NCBI GenBank assembly: GCA_027943335.1
Contig: BSBK01001584.1
Coordinates: 1-64,000 of the forward strand
Direction: 5' to 3'
Length of the DNA stretch: 64,000 nucleotides
From: Chamaecyparis obtusa
Lineage: Eukaryota; Streptophyta; Pinopsida; Cupressales; Cupressaceae
The translations under genes were made by a program, and so were the position numbers. Below, piece after piece: positions 35,181 to 46,537 of the stretch. A model generated the notes under the pieces. The model made no database searches and was not told where the DNA came from. It was given only the letters and a program-made list of their open reading frames with translations. Within the stretch, counting starts at the first letter, position 1. Every line of letters begins with the position of its first letter.

Positions 35181-38100
35181 ATGTCAGATAATATAAGTGA
35201 AGAACAAAATAGGGAGACAATCGCTAGATTGTGGTCTAACTTGAAAAGAAAAGGTGATGGAAAATGTTATTGTCCCTGCAAAATTTGTAAGGGCTTAAAC
35301 CGTAGAAGATTGCTAATCAAAACAGTTAAGAGACATTGTAGGGAGAATGGTCACATTGAAGGGGGGCATGACTATCATCCACTGGTAAGTTGTTCATTAT
35401 ATCATTTTAACAATTTATATACATATGAAATCACTTGATGATGAGTTGAAGATCATGGTTTATTTATGTTAATCAATTTTATATAGGTTGATCTCCCCAG
35501 GGAAGTACATGATATGGAGGAACATGGGGGTGCGAATATCCAAGGTGAAGATAATGATCCCATGGAAGATGATGATCATGCGCCAGAAAACACAATTGAA
35601 GATGATGGTATAAATACATTGATCCATGACACATTTAGTCCAAGCGGATCTGATCATGATGATGATGATAGCCTTGATGTACCTCTACTTGAGAAGGCAT
35701 ACGAGCCCCTATACAAAGACTCCCAAACAACTCTTCTCTCTGTTGTATTGTTGTTGTTGAACTTGAAGGTTATGAATGGTTTATCCAACATAACAATGTC
35801 ACGTATGTTAAGGTATGTCATATATGTCTTTATAGTTAACAAAGGGTGAATAATGTACCAGTAATATTGTTTATATTAACAACTTATATTTTTTGCTGTA
35901 GATTGATAGGCGAGTTTTTGTTACCACCATCAAATATTCTACCTCGCTCATATTGAGAATTATCTGCTATTATGAAAGATATTGGAATGGAGTATCAAGC
36001 AATACATGCTTGTCCCAATGATCATATTATATATTATAAAGAACATGAATTTGCAACACAATGCCCTATATGTCATACGAGTAGATATCGAACAGATCGA
36101 ATAACAAAAAAGGTACCTCACAAGGTTCTTCGTTACATCCCCATTATTCCACGGATGCGACAATTATTCAGGTGTACTAGCTTGGCACAATTTATGGATT
36201 ACCATGCACGCAATAGAAGTTGAGATGACATTATTCAAATCCCTGCGAATGGTTCGGCATTTATGCACATAGAGGAAAAGTGGCAACACTTCAAAGAAGA
36301 ACCTCGTAATCTCAGGCTTTCATTGGCAGCGGATGGTGTCAATCCATTTGGAGAGATGAGATCTGTTTGCTCGGTGTGGCCTGTTTTTGTTATCAACAAT
36401 AACATTCCTCCGTGGATGTCAATAAAGAGGGAGCACATTATGTTGGCAATGATTGTTCCAGGTATTTTATCATTTGATAGTTATTAATTTACATGTACTT
36501 ACAAATCTTACAGTAAAATGGTCACAATAATTATGTAATGTTACTGTTCATTCAAGTAGGTAAATATCAAGTTAAAGATATGAATGTATATATTGAGCCT
36601 CTTATTGACGAGTTGGTGGAGTTATGGAACGGTGTCACTATGTATGACGTGTCTAGACCAATAGGACAAAGACAATTTCAATTCCATGCAATACTTGTAT
36701 GGACAATACATGATGCCCCAGGGCTAACACATTTTTGTGGTATGTTATAGTGAATTCAAGTTGCGCATGATAATTCTAATTATAAAAATCAACATATTTA
36801 ATAATCCAATTATATCATTATCTTGTAGGTCTTCAAACAAAGGGAAAATTTGCATGTCCAGTTTGTGGTCCAAAGATGAAATCTCGTCATTCAAAAAGTT
36901 TAGGAAAGCATGTGTTTGATGAGTACAGACAGTTCCTCCACAGGAATCATAAGTATCGAAGTATGGAAAAACATCTTTTCAATGGGAAAGAAGAGACTAC
37001 ATCAAAGCCACGAAGAATGACACCTCGCCTATGGAAGTTGGAATATAATAGAATTAATCGTCGAGGTAATGTCATTCCACTTAATGGTTTATGTTTGTAA
37101 TTTATATATTTCTATTGTGATTTTTGTTTACTAATTATGTAATTGATGATCGTGAAGGTCGTCAAGGCACTACTAACAACCTTCCAAAGGGACTAAAAAG
37201 CTATCCCAGACAATTTAGTAGGTTTCCCTACTACGAGGACCTACAAATTGTGCATTTGTTTGATCTTATGCATGTTGGAAAGAATATAACAGAGACATTG
37301 TGGAAAATACTGGATGGAAGGCGTGACAAAGAAAAAATTGTCAAAATTTGTAATGACATTCATGAATCCAATCATGCACTGAAGAATTTCATTCACTCAA
37401 ATAGCAATAGAGATCAGATTAATATAAGTGCCCTTCCTTGGTTATTAACGGAGCAGCAAAGTGATGCCATAAAAGAAGTCATACGAAAAATTCGATTTCC
37501 CACAGGATTTGCTGGGAACATAAGCAATCTCATATCAAAGAAAAGTGAATTTGGGCCAGGGCTCAAAACGCATGATTGGCATACTTTCATCAAGGTAAGT
37601 TATGTTCTTCTGTATTTACAATATATTCATAAACTACGTGTACTATTCATTATGTTATGTTAGAAAATAATGAAATGATTGGTTTATAATTACTGCAGTA
37701 CGTGCTACCTCTATCTCTCCCAGAGCACTTCAATAATAACATCAAACAAGTGATATATGATCTTGGAAAATACATGAGGTAAGCAGTAATATCTTTTCAA
37801 TTTGTTGTATATATTTATTATATTCGCGATTTTTTTTTCTTGCTATGTAATCTATTGTATATTATTTTGTAAAGTCTCGTATTTATATATTTTTTGTGAC
37901 TTGAATCTCTTAATGTAGGTGGTTGTCATCTAAAGAAATCCATAAAGAAGATATAAACTATTGGAAGAGAAGAATTCCTCATTTATTGTGTGAAATGCAA
38001 AAGTGTCTACCTCCAACTTTTTTCAATGCACAAGAACACTACCTCATACACCAAGTTGAGGAGATTGAATTGTGTGGACCTGCACACACTAGGTCAATGT

Positions 38101-39427
38101 GGATGGTTGAGAGGCACTTGAAATCTTTGAAGGCTTTGGTTCGACAAAGAGCACATCCTGAGGGTTCTATGGTAGAGGGATACATGGTATACCAGACTAT
38201 GGTGTACATTACTGAATATCTTCCTAAGTTTGCTTCAAATATCCATGTAGATCGCATTTGGGATCTCGACCCTTTTAAAAAATTCAAAGGGGAGTACTTG
38301 ATGGGGAAAGGTAGATTGAGGAAAGTGACAGGTAATAAATTATAAGATGTTATTGTAATAAATTATTTCTTAATCTTCAAAATAAATCGGTTGTAAGTCA
38401 TCTATTTTTTTTTTGTACAGTTGCTCGAGAGTGGGATGCACTACATTTGTATATTGCAAACAATCTTGATTGGATGACGGTATGGATTGAACGATGTCAA
38501 CATTCTGGTCACACATTAACATGGGAAGGTGTATCTTCATTGGTTAAAGAAGCTCATCGTAATGGAGATTCTAATGTTACGCAAAGGGAAATAGATTTAG
38601 CATATGGTTTAAGAGATTTCCAGGTACGTACAAAATTATTAATCACCCGTATGCTTATCAACTCACGATATAATAATTTTGACATGTTTCACATATTATT
38701 GCAGGTTAAACACCACAAGGGTATGTTCTGTAATGGTCAAAAATTTCGCGTCAAAGTGTTGGATGACACGAAGAAAACTTGTGATTCTGGAATAACTGCA
38801 GTCTTTCAAGTGACTAATATTTCATCTAGAAATGACTTAGATCCTCAAGAGTCTAAAAATCAATACTATGGCATTTTGGATGATATATTTGAGTGTGACT
38901 TTAGTTCCTTCAAATTAGTACTCTTCGTTGTCAAATGGTACAGGCTACAACTTAATCCAAATGATCCTAATAGAACTGTTATTGAACATGATAATGGATT
39001 TACAATGGTTAATACAAGGTCGTTTGAGCTAGTTGGGGATGAGCCCTATGTTCTTCCAAGCCAATGTGAACAGGTATTTTACTCAGAGGTTTCACATAAA
39101 CTGGGTTGGTCATTTGTTGTTAGACATGAACCGAGAGGAAGGCCGATAAAGTATAATGCGATGGAAGAAGAAGATACCGAAGAAGTAGAAGATGATGTAG
39201 ATGATGATCACGATCGACAATTATTGGATGATGTTCCTGAGACAAATTTTCATGAAGAAGAAGAAGAAGATGATGCTGCTACTGATGATGATGATGAAGA
39301 TGATGTTGATGTTGATGATGATGATGTTGATGATGATGACAACGACGACGAGGATGAGGATGATGATGATGACGACGATGATGAGGATGATGATGATGAT
39401 GATGAAGATGATGATGATGAAATTTAA
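35181..39427 (+). pseudogene. TNP2-type CACTA transposase (TNPD-like), ten exons, two premature stops
   Basis: This protein would cut and join the element ends. Exons that keep frame with GT..AG borders are 35181-35384, 35487-35812, 35902-36461, 36560-36739, 36829-37065, 37158-37594, 37699-37778, 37919-38331, 38421-38623 and 38705-39427, giving 1,120 codons. Order: N-terminal transposase-associated domain (CYCPCKICKG), TNP2 core (AIHACPNDHIIYYKEHEFA, DGVNPFGEMRSVCSVWPV, LFDLMHVGKNITETLW), DUF4218-like (CLPPTFFNAQEHYLIHQ, VERHLKSLKALV), DUF4216-like (NQYYGILDDIFECDF, FVVKWYRLQ) and an Asp/Glu tail. TGA stops at 35954 and 36221 (codons 195 and 284) break it. The second sits where Trp is expected. 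The start is the first ATG of the conserved N-terminal domain. Confidence 0.93.
39160..39424 (+). repeat. GAT/GAC-rich tract encoding the acidic transposase tail
   Basis: The last ~90 codons of the transposase are dominated by Asp and Glu (runs of GATGATGATGAC). The tract is both a trinucleotide microsatellite and an acidic protein tail, so its length is likely to vary between copies. Confidence 0.85.
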
Positions 39428-39429
39428 AG

Positions 39430-39642
39430 GTATGCCATCAATCCTTAATGTATTTAATATTCATTTCTTGATAGAAATATATTTGTCTTAAATGGTTACA
39501 TAGTTTATTCATTATCTATTTAAAAGCTATAAGTGTTATAATGTGTACGTTTTAATGTTTTTAATTTTTATGTGATGCTTATGATGGATGTGATTATGAT
39601 TATGATGTGATTATGCTCACGATAATTGAATTACATTTGCAG
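39430..39642 (+). other. candidate intron joining the transposase 3' end to the SET gene
   Basis: Just after the transposase stop the sequence reads AAAG|GTATGCC, a donor match. At 39631-39642 it reads TTACATTTGCAG, an acceptor match. The next exon (39643-39692) contains the SET start codon. If used, the SET gene lies downstream on a transcript that already contains the transposase stop, so alternative splicing or an internal promoter would be needed for good translation. Confidence 0.45.
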
Positions 39643-39680
39643 GAAATTGAACCCCTTTCAAGAGCATCCCGCATAGTCTC

Positions 39681-40557
39681 ATGGATCGACAGGTATAAGT
39701 CAATACACCTTATAGAAAGTCTATTTAATACACTTATCAATAGTAAGATTGATGTCTTCTAAGATCTCTCCCATTTGCAGGTACCAGCAAATAGGTATTT
39801 GTCAGAAGTGTCTTCCTCGAGTGAGGGAAATATAGGAATAGAAGAGGAAAGTGAGACATGCAGTTTATCTAGAATAGGGAGATTAACTAGAGGTCAAAGG
39901 ACTAGAAGGAAATTCAATAAACACATGAAATTTTTCCTTGCTCAAGGGGGGTCATGTTCTTATGATGATGAGACGAAAGGCGACATCGAGGTGCCCTTGA
40001 GGTACCAACATCTACAGAAACATTGGGTACCCAAGGAACTTCCTCCAATAAACACTGATTTTTGTGTTAATGAGAGGATATATCGCATAGCACCATCATC
40101 ATTACATGGTTTGGGCCTATTTTCTATGGATGGCATAAAGGTGTCTTACAACAAAGTTTCTGAATTGATGGAGTATGTTGGACCATGTTACGATTACAAA
40201 AGTTGGATGCATATTGTTCAATATAAAAAAAGTATGCGTAGGTATGCACTCTCGGCAAATTATATACAACAGCAAGACAATAATCAAAGTAAAAGTGTGG
40301 CTATATACATTGATGGAAGGCCAAAAGCAACAGGGAATATTGCAGGTTTTATAAATAGTACACGACCTGGGTCAACTATAAAGCAACCCAATTGCATATT
40401 TGAGGCGCGCGAGGGAAATCGTGTATTCATCTGTGCAATAAAATCAATACGTGCAGGGGAAGAGGTGCTTATTGATTACAATTTGAACCGCATAGATACA
40501 AACGAGGCTACTATCATGGGGGTGGTACATACTATTAAACCAACTTCTAATCAATGA
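39681..40557 (+). CDS. SET-domain protein encoded within the CACTA transposon
   Basis: Two exons, 39681-39692 (MDRQ) and 39781-40557, with clean GT..AG borders (AG|GTATAAG and TTTGCAG) and kept phase. The product is 262 residues with no internal stop. A basic patch (RLTRGQRTRRK, about 38-48) could be a nuclear signal. The SET fold spans roughly 105-240: HGLGLF (113-118, the GxG strand), EYVG (135-138), GNIAGFINST with downstream PNC (189-209, pseudoknot region) and RAGEEVLIDYN (about 228-238, matching GEEL..DY). SET proteins usually transfer methyl groups from S-adenosylmethionine to lysines, often on histones. The usual Asn-His pair of the NHS/C motif reads Asn-Ser, and no pre-SET or post-SET cysteine clusters are seen, so activity is uncertain. 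It lies between the transposase and the TNPA-like gene on the same strand. It is probably an acquired gene, and its role is inferred. Confidence 0.85.
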
Positions 40558-40630
40558 CTCCAACATACCATTTAGTTATTAAATTTTTGGCTAACATTTT
40601 TATACTTGATCTTTGACACAGGGGCACAAT

Positions 40631-43359
40631 ATGGAGCAACCACCCGAAGGTGATGGTGACGATATTCCTAGCTCATCTACACATGAGCAGGTAAAACTCA
40701 TTGTAATTGTGCAAACTAGATAGAAGCAAAATGTTATTTTTTTTAATGTTATTTTCTTCATTGTTTTGGAGTAATTTTGATAATACTAATACTATTGTTG
40801 TCACAGAGGGCCGGTGGTCGGAGAGAGGGAAAGCAACCTGCAGTCCCTCAGGAGTCCCCCCTTGTGGACCCTTTTTTTATTGATTTAGCAGAGACCGATG
40901 ACCCGATCGGTTCCATTAAAAAGCTGCTAAAGAAAATTGGGAAAGAACTTCTACGTTTGGTATCCATACATCCTCAGACTCAAGAAATAAAAGACAGGGC
41001 AGCTGAGTTGTTGCGCACTTCTAAAAACTTTAAAGTAAGTATTAATGAAATTTTTAATTATTACAAGAGTTCAATAATGGTTTTTATGTTATGCTCTTTT
41101 ATGACATTAATTAAAATATGGATGCATTGTCTTTACAGAGTTATTTGCGTAATTTTGAACCCCATTCCCATGATGAGGCCAGTATTGCAAGTGGTTCAGG
41201 TAGATCACATGTTCCATTCCCCACTTGTGTTTTCCACTGAATATATATAGGAATGATCATAATCATTGACAATACATGCTCGAACAATCTTTTTTTTTAA
41301 TGCTCTAACAATCTTGTCCATGCTAGTCCACGCGTTCTATATTTATGCATGCTCTAACAATTTTATTCTTCAGCTCCTTTCCATGATGATATGACAACGC
41401 CGCCTCCATCCAGGACAGCCACAAATGTCTTGCCGACTGCCATGTCAACAACACACAGCCTAAATGCACCAACTGTTGCACCATCTACTGGTACACAAAT
41501 CCCTCTTTTTCTCTCTTTTGTTATGTGTTTAAGTGTTATGTGTTTACGATGTAGATCCCTTGATTGTGTTTGTGCCATGGGTGCTCTGCACCAATTTATT
41601 TCCCTTGAAGTATTATTTCTTGGAGGCATTTGATAATGGTTTTCATTTTTTGCAATAGGAGATGCAACAAGTCCCGATGCAACATCATTTCCTGGATGTT
41701 CCCGTGTTCCTAGTAAGGGAACGGTGAAGGCGTTCCCTTAAAAGTATCCAAACTTCCAGGTACTTTAAAGTTATTATTATTCTATAGTGATATAATAGTA
41801 ATTTAGTTTTTGATCACTCTTCATCGACTAATGATCCCATGATTATTTTGTAGGGAATGATATTTTTTGGTGAAAACTTGGTGACGAGTGTTTGTGGATA
41901 TTCGGGTCCACCATACGTACATGGTGGAACATCATATCCTAACTAAAACCCCAAACCACTATTATGATTTCATATCATTGCTAGAATAGTTTTCCTTTTC
42001 ATCAATTTCTTGAACTATATTAAAGGTAGCTTCTCTTCATTTATGAGTCTAACATGTTTTTTTTTACTTAAAAGGTGGAATAACCAAGATAAAAAGTTGA
42101 AGGATGATCTTGTACATAGTATGACCCAGCTTTTTGGACCTCGTGCATTCGAGAGAAACAAGCTCCTTGAAAGAGCTGGTTTATGTTTGAAGTATATTAG
42201 GGACCAGTACAGGAAATATTTAGAGGTTAACCCAAGGCACGAGCGTCCGCCCTGTGTTCTTGAGGCTGAGTGGCAGGGTTTGATTTTGGATTGAAAGTAT
42301 AAAGCCGACATGAAAAAAGGAATTATGCCAGTAGAGAGTAGAGCAAGGTATGTGATACTTTTGAGAATGTAATTATGTACTAATTAACCTCTAAATTTTT
42401 CCTATACTGGTCTCTAACATATTTCAAACTTTTCATAGATTGCCTGACACATCAAAGGCAACAAAGGCAAGATTAGAAAAGCACGGGACACACAAGCTCG
42501 GCTCTGGTGGTTTTTCCAAACTTCAAGCACGAGTTGTAAGTATTAGTAAATGAAAACTTGTATCAATTTTTTTATATATTGCAAGGAAATTTTTTTTGAT
42601 CAAACAATGCAAGTAAAATTCACCATACCAAGAAAAAATGTAGGGGTCAGAGTTCAATAGATGCCTCATAGAAGAGGACAAGAGAATTGGCTTCCAACAA
42701 GGCTATAGAGCCGTGGCTGAACGACTACGAGCTGAAATCAGTGTGCAAGGTTCAAATAATGATGCATCTGAGCCACAGGTAAATAAGCTAAATGAAATTT
42801 ATTTCAAATTGAATACTTTACCAATTAGTCTATTTGATGTTAAGTTCTAATATAAAGTGAGTATATCTGTTTTAAGAAAGCAATGATAACAATGTGTAGG
42901 ATATTGGAATGCAGCCTGACAATCCTTCTACACAATCTATGCATAATGAAGGTTCGCATGATGTGCATCCTAGTGGTGGAGGTATACATTTGCTATTAAA
43001 ATTTTTATATGTAATTACAATTGGTGTTTGGATTAATGTAACATTTTGTATAGCAACTGTAGAGGATCGAGGGGTCGGTGCTCATGAGCATGTTGAGGTT
43101 GAGTCTAGACAAAATGATGTGGCCAGATCAGGTAATTAAAGAGCGCCACAGTTATGTTCTTTAAAATAATTAAATACTTGTAACAATTATAATTAAATAT
43201 TTTAAATTTAACTCTTTTATTTGTTATTGTAGAGGACCCCCCTTTGCAGCAGCATAGGAATTTGAGATCATCAAGAACAAAGAACAAAACAACTGATGAG
43301 GGGGGTATTGATGATAACACTGATGCTCCTCTTAGAGCTTACATAGAAAAAAAAAATTA
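40631..43359 (+). pseudogene. TNPA-like protein (Transposase_24, Ptta/En/Spm type), many exons, broken
   Basis: This would be the second CACTA protein, which binds subterminal repeats and assists excision. Early exons splice in frame: 40631-40690, 40807-41034 (AGGRREGKQPAV, IKKLLKKIGKELLRLV), 41139-41199, 41374-41490 and 41659-41759. A TAA at 41739 and a TGA at 42292 interrupt it. The core near 42075-42350 (KKLKDDLVHSMTQLFGP, LCLKYIRDQYRKYLE, RPPCVLEAEWQGLI) matches the plant Ptta/En/Spm domain. Later exons (about 42440, 42645, 42900, 43055, 43233) encode a polar tail (RAVAERLRAEISVQGSNND) ending at 43359. The exact exon chain around 41900-42075 is unclear. The acidic N-terminus (EQPPEGDGDDIPSS) starts at an ATG eight bases after an acceptor. 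Confidence 0.75.
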
Positions 43360-43665
43360 GAAAGAGAAAAAAGAAATGATTGTCATCTAAATACCTTAAT
43401 TGATAATGACTGAATTTTATGTCTCAATGAATTTAATTATGTGCTAATGAATGTTCATGAATTATGTGTTTATTTTCATATTGATGAATGTTGTGTGTTA
43501 ACGAATCTAATGTGTTAATGAATGTTATCATGTGATATTGATTGAATGTTACATTTTATTAATAATTGAAAGAATGAATGAATGTTAGATGTTAACAGGG
43601 AATGTAGAGTGATGTTAGGGGGAGGGGGGTGGGGCCAAATGAGCTTCCACCTTCACGTGGTTGGC
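43360..43665. other. 3' flank of the CACTA gene core
   Basis: T/A-rich sequence with repeated GAATGTT/TTAATGAATG motifs. It is probably the 3' untranslated region or terminator of the TNPA-like gene. No precise polyadenylation site can be claimed. Confidence 0.4.
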
Positions 43666-43967
43666 CCTGTTTAGTAGAGAATATTAAACTATATTCTCGA
43701 AACAAAGTGAAGCTCAATAAGATACTAAATGAGTCAAAATGGTTATCAAGGTCCTCTATCCATAAGATACTTGTAGTCAAAATGGTTATTAATAAGATAC
43801 TTGTAGTCAAAATGGTTATCTAGGTCCTCTATCCATTCCATAAGTTCTTCACCATTCAAACTTCCTCCATAACAAGGAATGTGCTCTAGGTTAGTCATGA
43901 AGCCTAGCATGGACTCTCTGTCAGATAGAGCCACTATTTCAGAGCCTTTTTTGTGCATTTCTTTCAA
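43666..43967 (-). pseudogene. retrotransposon gag fragment inside the CACTA
   Basis: The reverse-strand frame 43746-43967 reads ...IPCYGGSLNGEELMEWIEDL and continues with DNHFDYKYL. This is the start of a plant gypsy-type capsid domain, where ...LNGEELLDW.E..E.YF is typical. An internal 26-50 bp tandem duplication (GATACTTGTAGTCAAAATGG at about 43767 and 43797) follows. No LTR accompanies it, so it is a captured or left-over fragment. Confidence 0.55.
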
Positions 43968-45020
43968 GCACTGTACAGTGTACGGATGTGAAAGGGAGGG
44001 CAGACCAGTGTGGAATTTAGAGTATTTATATCTTATGCTTTGAGAGTTTATTTGGTAGATTCAAGACACCTTATATCAAAGTTATTCCTTTTTCTTATCT
44101 GTTGTTCTGTCAAACCCTCATTTTTTGGGTTATTGCATTCAAATGGCCTTAACTTGCAAATAAACCATAGGATATCCTCTGTTCTTTGTAAAATGCAAGT
44201 TAAGGGGGTTTATTTTCATATTTTAAAAGCTTTGGAACAGGATACTAAGCCAGAGAATTTCAAGAGCAAGCCCTAGGTCAAGAATCTCAATGTTCTTGAC
44301 TAGGAGTTGATGGATTATGCAAGATCAGAGGGTAGCGGCAAGTAAAGGACCTCAAACCTTGTTGAATCTAGATCTTTAGAGCATGGTGGACATCTTCAAA
44401 CTCTGATCTTGGTTTCATGCACCCATTTTCAATGCCTTGTTTTGGAACCCACACCCAAAGGCATGCATTAGGTCTGCGGACTCAATAAGGACATTGATAT
44501 GCTGGAGTGGAGTCAAGGTCTGGGAGTTGGAGGATTGTTAGAACATCAAAAAGGGTACTCAAAAAACATATAAGTTCATAAGGTCCTTTGTCAAATTGAA
44601 GAGTTATTGCTGCAGAACAGGTTTTGGAGACCTACTAGAGTCACTAGGTCTATTTGGACCCATTTGGACCACGACACACAGTAGCATCTATAGAGAAGAA
44701 GTTTGGTATCCAATGGTCTTGAAACCTCCTGAGAAATTCTTGGTATGCATTTGTGTGGTGCAAAAGCTTCGTTGAAAGAGAAAAAGAAGAAAAGAATAGA
44801 AATGATTTTTTTTCTTTTTATGTCATATACTGTAACCAGCTACTTATAACTTGCAAAAATTATTATAACCATTTGAAATTGAAACTTAGTTTAATGTGAA
44901 ACTGAGAACTGCTTTATTAGAGCTTTCTGTGATTTAGATTCAGACATCAAGAACATTGTTTGCCTAATATTGTGATTAATGTTTATTTATTAATATCTCA
45001 TACTGACAAACAATTGATAA
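43968..45020. other. unassigned sequence inside the CACTA
   Basis: No gene is supported. It includes a short inverted pair (GTCAAGAA...TTCTTGAC, 44278-44300) and one isolated copy of the arm motif GGACCACGACACACAGTAGC (about 44669-44690). The plus-strand frame at 44010-44276 is not recognisable. Confidence 0.4.
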
Positions 45021-45027
45021 TTGTAGG

Positions 45028-45416
45028 GAAAACGTCATTGGGGGTCTTTGAGGATCCACCAGAAGCCAAGGAGAAAATGTATTCAAATGCTAAATATGGT
45101 GTAACAGTCCTTACAGCTGTTGAACCTTGCTGTGTAGATCATCTCCGATTCTCCAAGTTCAACAGTACTGTGGTATTCCTTTGGATACTTCTAATGGTAA
45201 ATTTTAGACATCAAGTTCTTTTCGTATGAAACTACTACATTTGTAATCTGTAGTTTTAAACTTTTAGTTTATAAATGTTCATCAGCTTTAGTTCGTATGC
45301 TGCCATTTCAAGTATGATTAATGAAGTTACTTTTATCACAGGATGAAAGTGAGCAGTCAGCATATTGGTACGGAGCTGGCAGCATTGATACGGTGACTAG
45401 GGCATCGTTTAATGGT
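45028..45416 (+). pseudogene. candidate captured host exons (two exons, one intron), unrecognised
   Basis: Following an acceptor-like ATTGTAG at 45020-45027, the frame reads GKTSLGVFEDPPEAKEKMY, AKYGVTVLTAVEPCCVD and HLRFSKFNSTV to a donor-like GTG|GTATTC at about 45172. After ~170 bp a second acceptor (TCACAG) leads to DESEQSAYWYGAGSIDTV and TRASFNGG, ending at GGTG|GTATTG. Both exons read as normal protein and keep exon-like borders, which suggests capture of genomic, not cDNA, sequence. I cannot name the parent gene. Confidence 0.5.
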
Positions 45417-45499
45417 GGTATTGTGTTTTCCTGTATTTAGGGCATCGGCCTTTTGAAGCATTGCCTTCATCTTTCTTAAGTCTGAGTTTTAAGTTCGTT

Positions 45500-46537
45500 T
45501 ATCTCTCTCGGCGCTGTTGAAAATACAAATGACAACGTTCTTGTTTGTTTTGCCCTTATATCCCGATGTGATTTTGCGGAGGGTTACGGCGCTGTTGAAA
45601 ACACAAATGAAAACACAAATCCCTTGTGTAATTGCCACTTGAAGGAGGACAGTCACTGTAAAGACAACATGATAATGTACACTTACAGCCCGTGTACATT
45701 ATCATTGTGTCTTTAGAGTGACTATCCTCATTTGTTGAAGAAGAAAAGCATTAATGTGGCTGAATAGCAATACATTCAAGTGGCAATCACACAAGGGACA
45801 GTCACTGTGAGATGTCCTCATTTGTGACTGTCCTTACAGTGAGTGTACATTATCATGTTGTCTTTAGAGTGACTGTCCTCATTTGTTGAAGAAGAAAAGC
45901 ATTAATGTGGTTCAATAGCAATACATTCAAGTGGCAATTACACAAGGGACAATCGATCACTGTGAGATGTCCTCATGTGTGACTATCCTTGTCACAAATG
46001 ACTATCCTTGTAAAGACAACATGATAATGTACACATACAATGAGTGTACATTATCATGTTGTCTTTACAGTGGCTGCCCTCATGTTGTATATTCTTCTCT
46101 GTAGATGCTACTATGTGCTAGGGAACTTCTTAGAACTGTTGGTATATTCTTACAACTTGTTACACCTGGGATATTCTTCTCTGTAGATGCTATTGTGTGC
46201 CGTGGTCCAAACAGGCCCATAAATGTGGTTGAAGAGCAATACATTCAAGTGGCAATTACACAAGGGACAGTCACTGTGAGATGTCCTCATGTGTGACTGT
46301 CCTTGTCACAAATGAGGACATCTCACAGTGACTGTCCCTTGTGTAATTGCCACTTGAAGGAAAAAAGCATTAATGTGGTTCAATAGCAATGTATTCAAGT
46401 GGAAATTACACAAGGGATAATCACTCTGAGATTTCCTCATTTGTGACTATCCTTACAGTGAGTGTACATTATCATGTTGTCTTTACAGTGACTGTCCTCA
46501 TTTGTTGAAGGAAAAAAGCATTAATGTGGTTCAATAG
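45500..46537. repeat. right-arm repeat block 1
   Basis: Opens with an inverted partial 78-bp unit (TTGCCCTTATATCCCGATGT and flanking) and continues with the palindromic arm motifs in the orientation opposite to the left arm: TTGAAGAAGAAAAGCATTAA, AATAGCAATACATTCAAGTG, TTACACAAGGGACAGTCACT, AGTGTACATTATCATGTTGT. Interrupted at 46538 by another insertion. Confidence 0.88.

Noticed and set aside
35469..35657. Reverse-strand short frames opposite transposase exons
   Set aside because: They are antisense shadows of exons with clear TNP2 similarity on the plus strand.
39201..39491. Met-rich plus-strand frame
   Set aside because: It is the +1 or +2 reading of the GAT-rich acidic tail of the transposase (ATG ATG...), a shadow frame.
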